A stretch of 64,000 nucleotides of DNA from Sharpea azabuensis DSM 18934 (GTDB lineage Bacteria > Bacillota_I > Bacilli_A > Erysipelotrichales > Coprobacillaceae). Location of the stretch: positions 1 to 64,000 of the forward strand of contig NZ_JNKU01000002.1 of NCBI RefSeq assembly GCF_000702165.1. Direction: 5' to 3'. The notes beneath the pieces were generated by a model. The model was not told the origin of the DNA. It did not search any database and was given only the letters and a program-made list of their open reading frames with translations. The translations under genes and the position numbers were made by a program. Below are positions 8,475 through 15,884 of the stretch, piece after piece (the stretch's first letter is position 1; each line of letters starts with the position of its first letter).

Positions 8475-8858
8475 ATGGAAATTGAAGAATTGGATCATTT
8501 TGTGATTGTGACAGAAAACTTGGAGGCATGTCTTCATTTTTATTGCGATATTTTAAAAATGAAGCATGGCATGAATGGACAACAACATTATTTGATTTTT
8601 GGTACACATAAAATCAACATACATACATTCCCTGGTGAATTTGAGCCTTCAGCTAAGTATGCTGGCTATGGAACAAATGATTTTTGCCTGATTACAACAG
8701 ATGATTTAGAAAATGTCAAAAACGCATTACAAGAATCCAAAGTAGCAATCACACAAGATATTTGTGCAAAGGTTGGTGCAAGAGGACCAATGCATAGTCT
8801 TTATGTCTATGATCCAGATGGTAATCTTGTAGAAATTGCTCAATATGATGAGGAGTAG
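8475..8858 (+). CDS. VOC-family (glyoxalase-fold) protein
   Basis: Predicted 127-residue single vicinal-oxygen-chelate domain pair. Features are LDHFVIVTENLEACLHFYCD at the start, HKINIHTFPGEFEPSA in the middle and SLYVYDPDGNLVEIAQY at the end, which supplies the metal-binding glutamate; an earlier histidine is H8. Members include dioxygenases, fosfomycin-resistance enzymes and glyoxalases; the small form here is usually annotated as VOC virulence protein. The substrate is unknown. It is followed after 4 bases by a small gene. Confidence 0.87.
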   Translation: MEIEELDHFVIVTENLEACLHFYCDILKMKHGMNGQQHYLIFGTHKINIHTFPGEFEPSAKYAGYGTNDFCLITTDDLENVKNALQESKVAITQDICAKVGARGPMHSLYVYDPDGNLVEIAQYDEE

Positions 8859-8862
8859 AATA

Positions 8863-9174
8863 ATGGAATTAAAAGATTTTAAAGAGAACGAACAAAAACA
8901 AATCAAAGAAGGTTTATCAACAGCAGAAATTACTGACAAAGAAGCCGCAAAGAAGTTATTAGATCTTGTCCCACAAGAATGGATCAAAAAGATTCCCTTC
9001 TTTGTAAGAGGACATGCAACGACAAAAACAGTAGAAAAAGTCGCAAAAGAACATCCTGAACTCTATGTGATTGCTAAAAAAGAAGGACCACTTCCTGAAC
9101 AAGAGAAAGCAGCCCTGCAAAAGATTATGATGGATATCTTTGAAGAAAAAATGAATAAACATAGGATCAAGTAA
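8863..9174 (+). CDS. Small hypothetical protein
   Basis: Predicted 103-residue, charged and largely helical protein without cysteines or membrane segments. The start at 8863 follows AGGAG at 8851-8855, inside the end of the VOC gene, so translation is probably coupled. The middle contains AAKKLLDLVPQEWIKKIPFFVRGHATTKTVEKVAKEHPE, which I do not recognise as a named domain. It is last in the 7429-9174 run and is followed by a strong terminator. Confidence 0.65.
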   Translation: MELKDFKENEQKQIKEGLSTAEITDKEAAKKLLDLVPQEWIKKIPFFVRGHATTKTVEKVAKEHPELYVIAKKEGPLPEQEKAALQKIMMDIFEEKMNKHRIK

Positions 9175-9208
9175 ACAAGCTAGACAATTTTAGCTTGTTT
9201 TATTTTGC
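9173..9208 (+). terminator. Rho-independent terminator, usable in both directions
   Basis: AAACAAGCTA (9173-9182) pairs perfectly with TAGCTTGTTT (9191-9200), then TATTTT. It overlaps the stop of the decayed TetR gene on the other strand. Confidence 0.85.
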
Positions 9209-9583
9209 CCTGCTGAAAGAACTTGGGCGATGACTTCAGAATCTTCCTGCATGCCACGATGCAGCCATTCATCAATCCAGCCATAGGTGCCATACATGAC
9301 AAAGGAAACACCATAAGCAGAAAAATTATCCATGCCTTCTAACCGGTCCGCAAAATGTAAGAAGCGCCTCCTGCAAGAGATAGAGAAGATGTCGTTTTCT
9401 AAGAATAAGGAATCTTTGACTGTGCTTTTGAATCAATTCAAAAAGAGTCTTATAAGTTATGACATTATCTGGCTGATCAAAACTGTTGAGCATTTTCTTG
9501 TATTCATGCGTAAAGTCATTTAAAAACTGTCTGATAATATCTTCCTTATCAAGATAATTACGATAAAAGGAATTATGGCTTAG
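9190..9583 (-). pseudogene. Decayed TetR-family regulator, C-terminal part only
   Basis: On the minus strand from 9583 the frame reads SHNSFYRNYLDKEDIIRQFL and LIQKHSQRFLILRKRHLLYL, which is the ligand-binding domain of TetR/DhaS-like regulators. It then shifts frame near 9360 into FADRLEGMDNFSAYGVSF and YGWIDEWLHRGMQED, ending at a TAA (9192-9190). The whole DNA-binding N-terminus is missing, since the esterase remnant begins at the break point. The gene cannot make a working repressor. A deletion that fused two divergent genes would explain the junction. Confidence 0.82.
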
Positions 9584-10313
9584 TTGTCTATCTTCATGCT
9601 GGTGGCTTTACGTCAGGTGATAAGAAAGATGATGAAAAGACGCTTGCCTAGCCAACTTCAAAGGGCTATGTGGCAGCAGGAATTAATTATACATTGGGCA
9701 CTGAAACAAATGATGCAAGTGTTCTCTCGTAATCATATGAAATCAAGAAAGCTATTCCTGAAGTTGTTGAACAGGCAAAAAAGGCAGGTTACAACATTAA
9801 TAAAATGGCTGTTGCTGGTGGCTCAGCTGGGCATACTTTAGCGATGATCTATGCTTATCGTGATGGAAAAGATGCAGATGTACCAGTCGTTATGACATAT
9901 GGCGACGTTGGTCCTTCTTCCTTTCATGTCGAGGACTGGAGCATATTTGGTATAGGTAGGAATACGGATGAATCAAGAAAAGCGGGTGCTGCTTTATTTA
10001 CTGTCATGAGTGGACAAATGATTACACCAGAAGAAATACAAAATCAGAGTTATCTTCAAAAAGTCAAAGCTATTGCTGCTGAATGGGTCAAAAATAATCC
10101 TATTCCAACAGTTGTCGCCTATGGAGCACATGACCGTGTTCAGCCATTTGCGGCCTCAAAGAGACTTGAGAAAGCTTAAAAAAAACATGTTGACTATAAA
10201 TATTATGTAATTGAACATTCAGGCCATGGCTTACAAAATGATAATGCCATGAGTAAAAATGGATGGTATCCATTGAAGAGTATCTCAACAAATATATGCC
10301 TATAGAGAAGTAG
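9583..10313 (+). pseudogene. Decayed alpha/beta hydrolase (esterase)
   Basis: From 9583 one frame reads VVYLHAGGFTSGDKK, which carries the HGG-type oxyanion region, then AVAGGSAGHTLAMIYAY with the nucleophile serine, and ends near VIEHSGHGL with the catalytic histidine. In-frame stops interrupt it near 9650, near 9732 and at 10177-10179, and a last frameshift near 10258 precedes SIEEYLNKYMPIEK and a TAG at 10311-10313. The N-terminus is missing at the junction with the TetR remnant. Divergent TetR/esterase pairs are common, so both are likely relics of one locus. Confidence 0.85.
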
Positions 10314-10362
10314 AATGCGATATATTGCACAGATTATCTTGTTATATGACTCTAGGGGATAA

Positions 10363-10391
10363 TTCACATGAGATTTCTAGCGTGATATAAT
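10363..10391 (+). promoter_or_regulatory. Promoter of the LUD-domain gene
   Basis: TTCACA (10363-10368), 17 bp spacer, perfect TATAAT (10386-10391), followed by GGAGG and the start at 10413. Confidence 0.75.
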
Positions 10392-10412
10392 GTTCGTAAT
10401 GGAGGTTTGCTT

Positions 10413-11039
10413 ATGGATTTATTTGAAAAAGAAAGAAATGAAAAGCTTGCCCAAATTGTCATCAAGGGGCTTAAGAGTCGCAACATGACAGGCTATTATG
10501 TCAAAGATCGTGATGAAGCTTTAAAGAAGGCTCTTGAACTCATCCCAGAAGGAAGTCGTGTGGCAATGGGAGGTTGTATGAGTGCCCAGGAAATTGGCTT
10601 AACAGATGCACTGAATAATGGTCATTATACTTTCTATGATCGTGCATTTATGGCAAAAAGAGAAGGGCTGATTGAAGCCTATGGAGCGGATGTCTTTGTC
10701 TCAAGCGTGAATGCTTTGACGGATGATGGCATCTTGGTCAATATTGATGGCAATGCCAACCGTGTTTCTTTTATCGCCCAGGGGCCACAAAAGGTTGTAT
10801 TTATTGTAGGCATGAATAAGGTGGCAAGTGATCTTGATCATGCCATGAAGAGGGCAAGAAATATCGCTGCACCTATTAATGCAGGACGCTTTGACATTAC
10901 CACACCATGTACAAAGACGGGTAAATGCATGGATTGTAAATCGATTGATACAGTATGTTGCCAGTTTCTGATTACACGCTTTAGTCGTCATAAAGATCGT
11001 ATCCATGTCATTCTTGTCAACGAGAACTTAGGCTTTTAG
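10413..11039 (+). CDS. LUD-domain protein (LutC/YkgG-like, lactate utilisation family)
   Basis: Predicted 208-residue LUD-domain (PF02589) protein. Typical segments are LIPEGSRVAMGGCMSAQEIG, ADVFVSSVNALTDDGILVNIDGNANR and VVFIVGMNKVASDLDHAMKRARNIAAP. The C-terminal tail has clustered cysteines in CTKTGKCMDCKSIDTVCC, which could hold a metal or Fe-S centre. LutC acts with Fe-S partners in L-lactate oxidation, but no LutA or LutB homologue is nearby, so a lactate role is not shown. The ATG at 10413 follows GGAGG (10401-10405). Confidence 0.85.
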   Translation: MDLFEKERNEKLAQIVIKGLKSRNMTGYYVKDRDEALKKALELIPEGSRVAMGGCMSAQEIGLTDALNNGHYTFYDRAFMAKREGLIEAYGADVFVSSVNALTDDGILVNIDGNANRVSFIAQGPQKVVFIVGMNKVASDLDHAMKRARNIAAPINAGRFDITTPCTKTGKCMDCKSIDTVCCQFLITRFSRHKDRIHVILVNENLGF

Positions 11040-11057
11040 TAAAGGGGAGTATCATAT

Positions 11058-11447
11058 ATGGCAAATATTTCAACGGGAATTATTGGCGATGCTAATATCG
11101 CCAATCTTAAAGAAATAGAATTGAATGCAGTACGACAAGAAGTACAGATGTTCTTAGTGGAAGGTGAAGATATTATTGCGGCCTTCCAGACTGTCAGAGA
11201 TCAAGTTGTTTTCACGACAAAGAGAATCATCGTCGTCAATGTCCAAGGCATCACAGGAAAGAAGATTTCCTATATCTCTTATCCTTATGCCAAAGTCCTT
11301 TATTTTGGCGTAGAGACAGCAGGAGTAATGGATATTGATAGTGAACCGATCTTAAGTTTTGCGGATGGCACAAAGCTCCAGTTTGATTTTAAGGCGAAGG
11401 TGGATATCAAGAAAATCTGTGCAACGATATCACATTATATTCTTTAA
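11058..11447 (+). CDS. Bacterial PH-domain protein
   Basis: Predicted 129-residue protein that is essentially one bacterial pleckstrin-homology domain (YvbH/YozO type). Conserved parts are VEGEDIIAAFQTVRDQVVFTTKRIIVVNVQGITGKK, then SYPYAKVLYFGVETAGVMDIDSE and KLQFDFKAKVDIKKIC. The biological role of these small PH proteins is unknown. It lies 18 bases after the LUD gene, is probably co-transcribed with it, and is closed by a terminator. Confidence 0.85.
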   Translation: MANISTGIIGDANIANLKEIELNAVRQEVQMFLVEGEDIIAAFQTVRDQVVFTTKRIIVVNVQGITGKKISYISYPYAKVLYFGVETAGVMDIDSEPILSFADGTKLQFDFKAKVDIKKICATISHYIL

Positions 11448-11449
11448 TG

Positions 11450-11476
11450 ACATACGCATGATAGCGTATGTTTTTA
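11450..11476 (+). terminator. Rho-independent terminator
   Basis: ACATACGC (11450-11457), ATGATA, GCGTATGT (11464-11471), then a T run. Confidence 0.88.
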
Positions 11477-11491
11477 ATTGTAAAAATAATG

Positions 11492-11531
11492 TTGACATTA
11501 TAGAAGTAATCGTTTATATTACATGATGTAA
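11492..11531 (+). promoter_or_regulatory. Promoter and operator of the PNPOx-ferredoxin/sirtuin operon
   Basis: TTGACA (11492-11497), 17 bp spacer, TATATT (11515-11520). The inverted repeat GTAAT (11506-11510), seven bases, ATTAC (11518-11522) spans the -10. The same core, GTAAT-N7-ATTAC in the identical position relative to -35 and -10, is found at 17862-17878 in front of the second PNPOx-ferredoxin operon. A second small palindrome, TTACATGATGTAA, is at 11519-11531. Shared control by the Rrf2 protein at 21596 is inferred. Confidence 0.75.
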
Positions 11532-11567
11532 ATGAAATAAAAAATATTACATAAAGGAGTGAATCCA

Positions 11568-12164
11568 ATGCAGTACCTCAAAATATTAGTAGAAGATATC
11601 CATTCAGTCATAATTGCGACAAATGATCAAAATGGTCGTCCTGTCACAAGGGTCATTGATATGATGCTTTATGATAATCAAGGTGTTTATTTCCTTACCG
11701 CTAAAGGAAAAGAATTCTACAAACAGCTCATAAATCAAAAGTATGTCAGTTTAACAGGTGTGAAGAACAAGAAATCTATTTCATTAGCTGGCAAAGTCAG
11801 AAATATTGGTCATGAAAAATTAAATGAAATCTTTGAAAAGAATACTTACATGCAGAAAATCTATCCAGGTGATACACGTAGTGCATTGGATGTCTTTGTG
11901 CTTTATGAAGCGAGGGGACAGTACTTTGATATAAGTGATCCTGCACATATTGAAAGAGGAACAATTTCAATTGGAAATGTACAAACAACTATCTCAGGTT
12001 ATTATGTCGGTAATGGGTGTATTGGCTGTAAGAAATGCTTGGATGTTTGTCCACAAAGCTGTATTACATTCATAGACGGACAGGCCATGATTGATCAACA
12101 TCACTGCTTACATTGTGGTCGTTGTATGCCAGTATGTCCAAATAACTGTATTGAACATCGATAA
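11568..12164 (+). CDS. PNPOx-like flavin-binding domain fused to a 2[4Fe-4S] ferredoxin domain
   Basis: Predicted 198-residue protein. Residues 1 to about 130 form a pyridoxamine-5'-phosphate-oxidase-like split barrel (YLKILVEDIHSVIIATNDQN, PVTRVIDMMLYDNQGVYFLT, GDTRSALDVFVLYEARG), a fold that binds FMN or F420. The C-terminus has two ferredoxin motifs, CIGCKKCLDVCPQSC and CLHCGRCMPVCPNNC. It probably moves electrons between Fe-S clusters and a flavin. The ATG at 11568 follows AAAGGAG. The sirtuin gene starts 13 bases after its stop. A paralogue at 18650 has the same architecture and the same promoter type. Confidence 0.87.
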   Translation: MQYLKILVEDIHSVIIATNDQNGRPVTRVIDMMLYDNQGVYFLTAKGKEFYKQLINQKYVSLTGVKNKKSISLAGKVRNIGHEKLNEIFEKNTYMQKIYPGDTRSALDVFVLYEARGQYFDISDPAHIERGTISIGNVQTTISGYYVGNGCIGCKKCLDVCPQSCITFIDGQAMIDQHHCLHCGRCMPVCPNNCIEHR

Positions 12165-12177
12165 AAGGAGTGAGATT

Positions 12178-13116
12178 ATGTTTTTAAATAGATTAAAAAG
12201 TCAAAAATATGTCTTTGGTGAAAAATTAAATGATCAACAACTAGAAGTCCTTAAAAATCAAATAGAAACAGCTGATGCGATTGTGATTGGGGCAGGTGCG
12301 GGTTTATCAACAGCTGCCGGCTTGACATATTCTGGTGAAAGATTTGAAAAATATTTCTTTGATTTCGCAAATGAATATGGCATTAAGGACATGTATTCTG
12401 GTGGCTTCTATCCCTTTGAAGATATGGAAACTTATTGGGCTTGGTGGAGCAGACATATCTATATCAATCGCTATATGGATGCACCAGGTGATGTTTATGC
12501 AAACTTGCTTGATCTTGTAGAAAACAAAGATTACTTTGTCATTACGACTAATGTCGATCATCAGTTTCAAAGAGCACACTTTGATAAGAAGAGACTCTTC
12601 TATATGCAAGGTGATTATGGTCTTTTTCAAAGTGTTTCACCAACAATACCTAAAACTTATGACAACCAGGATATCATTGAGAAAATGATGGAAGCACAAG
12701 GCTTTGTAAGAAATGAAAAAGGCATATTTGATGTCCCAGAAGACAAGAATCTGCTTATGAAAATTCCAACAAATCTGATACCAAAATGTCCAGATGATGG
12801 CTTGGAGATGATTCCTAACTTGCGTGTAGATAATAGCTTTGTCCAGGACTTGGGATGGGAAGAAGCTTATGAGCGATATCATGACTTTATGAATCATCAC
12901 CAAAATAAGCATATTCTCTTCTTAGAACTAGGTGTTGGTCTGAATACTCCAGTGATTATTAAATATCCTTTCTGGAACTATGTTGAAAAAAATCAAAATG
13001 CTTATTATGCCTGCATTAACTTTGGTGAAGCAGGATGTCAGGAAAGCATTGCAAAAAGAAGTATTCTCATCAATGATGATATTGCCAAGGTTTTACGTAA
13101 ACTCAATAATCAATAG
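12178..13116 (+). CDS. Macrodomain-class (SirTM-like) sirtuin, predicted protein ADP-ribosyltransferase or deacylase
   Basis: Predicted 312-residue Sir2-fold protein. The NAD-binding motif is GAGAGLSTAAG (38-48) and TTNVDHQF (123-130). The catalytic histidine of ordinary sirtuins is Q144 in YMQGDYG. SGGFYPF and INRYMDAP are further marks of the SirTM class, which transfers ADP-ribose to a lipoylated GcvH-like carrier and is normally encoded with a macrodomain. Here no carrier or lipoate ligase gene is present, and the macrodomain is at 23650. The zinc ribbon looks degraded: only C204 (IPKCPDD) remains of the expected four cysteines. The start at 12178 follows AAAGGAG. Confidence 0.82.
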   Translation: MFLNRLKSQKYVFGEKLNDQQLEVLKNQIETADAIVIGAGAGLSTAAGLTYSGERFEKYFFDFANEYGIKDMYSGGFYPFEDMETYWAWWSRHIYINRYMDAPGDVYANLLDLVENKDYFVITTNVDHQFQRAHFDKKRLFYMQGDYGLFQSVSPTIPKTYDNQDIIEKMMEAQGFVRNEKGIFDVPEDKNLLMKIPTNLIPKCPDDGLEMIPNLRVDNSFVQDLGWEEAYERYHDFMNHHQNKHILFLELGVGLNTPVIIKYPFWNYVEKNQNAYYACINFGEAGCQESIAKRSILINDDIAKVLRKLNNQ

Positions 13117-13141
13117 CTCTCCTAATAGGAGGGCTTTTTTT
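13116..13141 (+). terminator. Rho-independent terminator after the sirtuin
   Basis: GCTCTCCT (13116-13123), AAT, AGGAGGGC (13127-13134), one G-U pair, then a run of Ts. Confidence 0.88.
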
Positions 13142-13157
13142 CTTCAAAGCATTTCAT

Positions 13158-13187
13158 TTGATTAAAATATCTAATTAGATATATTAT
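13158..13187 (+). promoter_or_regulatory. Promoter with a 16-bp perfect palindrome (MarR operator)
   Basis: TTGATT (13158-13163) and TATTAT (13182-13187) flank the perfect palindrome ATATCTAATTAGATAT at 13167-13182. It fills the spacer, 27 bases before the MarR gene, as expected for an autoregulatory site. Confidence 0.75.
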
Positions 13188-13208
13188 GCGTGTAAGGAGT
13201 GTGATCGT

Positions 13209-13634
13209 ATGTTACAGGATTCTTATATCCTTATTTCCATTCATCGTATGGTCAAAGAGCTTGATCATGAGACAGGGAAGATTGCTTCAAGTCATGGCTT
13301 AACCTTGTCCCAGTTTGGTGTATTAGAGGCGCTTTATCATCAGGATGGTCTGACAGTTGGAGAAATCAAAGACAAAATATTAAGCAGTAATGGTACAGTT
13401 CCTGTTATTATCACAAACTTAGAGAAGCAGGGCATGATTGAAAGAGAAAAAGATCCCCAGGATCAAAGACGTACAATAGTTAAGTTAACTGCAAAAGGAC
13501 GACAGTTAATTGCAGGTGTTGTGCCTGAAAATGAAAAGATGTTTGAAGAGAAGTTTCTAGCCTGGTCGTTAGAAGAAAAACAAACGCTTATTCGCTTATT
13601 AAGACAATATCGAGAATATCAAAGAGAGGAATAA
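13209..13634 (+). CDS. MarR-family transcriptional regulator
   Basis: Predicted 141-residue winged-helix repressor. LTLSQFGVLEALYHQDGLTVGEIKDKILSSNGTVPVIITNLEKQGMIEREKDPQDQRRTIVKLT is the DNA-binding domain with the DxRxxxVxLT wing. No cysteine is present, so it is not an OhrR-type thiol sensor. It starts 4 bases before the pirin gene ends its own leader (13638), so the two are co-transcribed, an arrangement known for redox-responsive MarR/pirin pairs. The palindrome at 13167-13182 is its probable operator. Confidence 0.9.
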   Translation: MLQDSYILISIHRMVKELDHETGKIASSHGLTLSQFGVLEALYHQDGLTVGEIKDKILSSNGTVPVIITNLEKQGMIEREKDPQDQRRTIVKLTAKGRQLIAGVVPENEKMFEEKFLAWSLEEKQTLIRLLRQYREYQREE

Positions 13635-13637
13635 AAT

Positions 13638-14495
13638 ATGTTAAGAAAAGTAGTGAAACAAGTTCAAGGATATCGTACCCATGATGGAGCTGGTGTTAGC
13701 CTAGTCAGAGTATTGGGAAATCAGACCGTTGATTTATATGATCCATTTTTAATGTTGGATGCTTTTGATTCAACAAACCCCAGTGATTATATGGCTGGCT
13801 TCCCAATGCATCCCCATCGTGGTATAGAAACATTTACATTCTTATCAAAGGGAACAATGGTTCATGAAGATCATTTAGGAACGAAAGCAGCCATTCATGA
13901 TGGAGAAGCTCAGTGGCTAACAGCTGGCTCGGGTGCATTCCATTCAGAAATGCCTCAGCCATCAAAGCGCATGCTTGGCTTACAGCTATGGCTCAATATT
14001 CCTGCCAAGGATAAAATGAAAGCTGAACCTTTCTATCATGGTGTCGTGAATAGTGAAATTCAGGAATTTGATTTAGGCAATGGGAAATTGCGCTTGTTGG
14101 CAGGGGAATATCAAGGTCATAAAGGCATTCAAGGGAAATACCTGCCACTTGATTATTATGATATCCATCTTAATCCCAACAGCAGGATTGAATTCGATAG
14201 ACCTGGTGAAAATAAGTCCATCATGGTCTTTACTCTTGAAGGTGATGCCATTGTCAGTGGGACACATGTGGATGAAAAGACAGCAGCTAAACTTGGTGAT
14301 GGTAATCAAGTGACAATAGAATCAGGTGATCAGCCTATTGAAATCATCTATATGGCTTCTGATAAACTTAATGAACCTGTTGCCTGGTATGGTCCCATTG
14401 TCATGAATACAAGAGAAGAATTAATTGAAGCTTATACAGAACTAGATAGCGGGGATTTTATTAAACAACAAGCTACATATGAAAATAAAGTATAA
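13638..14495 (+). CDS. Pirin-family protein (quercetinase-like)
   Basis: Predicted 285-residue bicupin. The N-terminal cupin has MHPHRGIETFTFLSKG and MVHEDHLG, giving the histidines that bind iron in pirins, and AQWLTAGSGAFHSEMP with the last histidine and glutamate. The C-terminal cupin begins near residue 150 and lacks metal ligands, as usual. Bacterial pirins such as YhhW cleave quercetin in vitro; their physiological role is unclear. It follows the MarR gene after 3 bases. Confidence 0.9.
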   Translation: MLRKVVKQVQGYRTHDGAGVSLVRVLGNQTVDLYDPFLMLDAFDSTNPSDYMAGFPMHPHRGIETFTFLSKGTMVHEDHLGTKAAIHDGEAQWLTAGSGAFHSEMPQPSKRMLGLQLWLNIPAKDKMKAEPFYHGVVNSEIQEFDLGNGKLRLLAGEYQGHKGIQGKYLPLDYYDIHLNPNSRIEFDRPGENKSIMVFTLEGDAIVSGTHVDEKTAAKLGDGNQVTIESGDQPIEIIYMASDKLNEPVAWYGPIVMNTREELIEAYTELDSGDFIKQQATYENKV

Positions 14496-14501
14496 CAAGA
14501 G

Positions 14502-14522
14502 AGACATGCCTGCATGTCTTTC
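14502..14522 (+). terminator. Weak terminator hairpin
   Basis: AGACATG (14502-14508), CCTG, CATGTCT (14513-14519), followed by TTCT; the U-tract is short. Confidence 0.6.
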
Positions 14523-14611
14523 TATGCTTTTTAAGCATAATATGAATACGCAACAAGTATTAGAATTATGAAGAATGGCATACTATGATGAATGGGAAAG
14601 TGAGGTAGGAT

Positions 14612-15178
14612 ATGACAACTGAAGCATTTATTGCAATACTCAATACAGGTAAGCCTGTTATTGCTGGTTCAAAAGTCCATCAAAAAATACAGGAACTTTC
14701 CCAGGAAGCTCTTAAAATCACAACCCAAATCAATCAAGGATATCATGATGAAGAAGACATCAGAATGTTAATGAGTGAGCTTGTAGGTTATCACGTAGAT
14801 GAAACATTTACGCTTTTTCCACCGTTCTATACGGATTGTGGGAAAAATATCCATATTGGCAAGCATGTTTTCATTAATTCTGGTTGCTCATTTCAAGATC
14901 AAGGCGGTATTTATATAGATGATGGGGCACTGATTGGCCATCAGGTTATTCTTGCCACATTAAATCATAATCTTAACTCTAATCATCGTGGAGATTTGTT
15001 GGCAGGTGCTATTCATATTGGGAAGAATGTTTGGATTGGTGCACATGCAACAATCTTACCAGGTGTAGCGATTGGAGAAGGAGCTGTTGTAGCTGCTGGG
15101 GCTGTTGTGACAAAGGATGTTCCTGACCACACTGTCGTTGGCGGTGTTCCTGCAAAAGTCATTAAATATTTACAATAG
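14612..15178 (+). CDS. Sugar O-acetyltransferase (maltose/galactoside acetyltransferase family)
   Basis: Predicted 188-residue left-handed beta-helix acetyltransferase. The N-terminal helical cap (residues 1-60) is followed by hexapeptide repeats: [67 protein letters not shown]. The catalytic histidine is in TLNHNL. The end VPAKVIKYL is typical of Maa/LacA. Acetyl-CoA is the donor; the sugar is unknown. GAGGTAGG precedes the start. Confidence 0.88.
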   Translation: MTTEAFIAILNTGKPVIAGSKVHQKIQELSQEALKITTQINQGYHDEEDIRMLMSELVGYHVDETFTLFPPFYTDCGKNIHIGKHVFINSGCSFQDQGGIYIDDGALIGHQVILATLNHNLNSNHRGDLLAGAIHIGKNVWIGAHATILPGVAIGEGAVVAAGAVVTKDVPDHTVVGGVPAKVIKYLQ

Positions 15179-15221
15179 ATTATCCTTTTCGTGTAGTATA
15201 ATGATAGCGAGGTAAGGGAAT

Positions 15222-15740
15222 ATGGCAAAAACATTGGATGTGTTAAAACAAAGACGTAGTTGTCGTGCTTTCACAAATCGACCTGTTGAAAAAGAAAAAA
15301 TGGCAGCCATTCTTGAAGCAGGCACTTATGCCCCTACAGGTATGGGCAAACAATCCCCAATCATCATTGTTATTAAAGATCCAAAAGTGAAAGAAACACT
15401 CAGAAGGATGAATGCCGAAATCATGGGGGCAAAGATTGACCCATTCTATGGAGCACCTGAATTGGTTGTAGTGCTCGCAAACAAAGAAAGACCGACTTAT
15501 ATCTATGATGGATCACTTGTCATGGGCAATATGATGAATGCGGCGGCAGATTTAGGCCTTGGCAGTTGTTGGATTCATCGGGCTAAGGAAGAATTCGAGA
15601 CTGAATATGGCAAATCATTGCTGAAACGTTTAGGTATTGAAGGTGATTATGAAGGTATTGGTCATTTAGTGATTGGTTATCCAGCTAAAGAACCTGCCCA
15701 GCCTGTTAAGAGAAAAGAAAACTATATTTATGAATTATAA
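15222..15740 (+). CDS. Nitroreductase family protein
   Basis: Predicted 172-residue FMN enzyme of the short nitroreductase type. It begins VLKQRRSCRAFTNRPVEKEKM with the phosphate-binding RRS.R motif, followed by AGTYAPTGMGKQSP and later GLGSCWIHRAKEEF and GIGHLVIGYPAKEPAQP. Such enzymes reduce quinones, nitro compounds or act as iodotyrosine-like reductases. It is a single-gene unit between the acetyltransferase and a terminator; TATAAT at 15197-15202 may be its -10. Confidence 0.9.
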   Translation: MAKTLDVLKQRRSCRAFTNRPVEKEKMAAILEAGTYAPTGMGKQSPIIIVIKDPKVKETLRRMNAEIMGAKIDPFYGAPELVVVLANKERPTYIYDGSLVMGNMMNAAADLGLGSCWIHRAKEEFETEYGKSLLKRLGIEGDYEGIGHLVIGYPAKEPAQPVKRKENYIYEL

Positions 15741-15749
15741 TTACGCTTT

Positions 15750-15770
15750 GAGCAATCTTGCTTGCTCTTT
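15750..15770 (+). terminator. Probable terminator
   Basis: GAGCAA (15750-15755), six bases, TTGCTC (15762-15767), TTT. Confidence 0.55.
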
Positions 15771-15884
15771 GATAAAATAAGAAACCTATTGGTATAGAAA
15801 AGAGAGTTTCATATATTTCTAAGAATGTCCCTCTATTAAAGAGTGACATTTTTTGTTAGAGTGATAGTGTATGGAGGTTTTATC

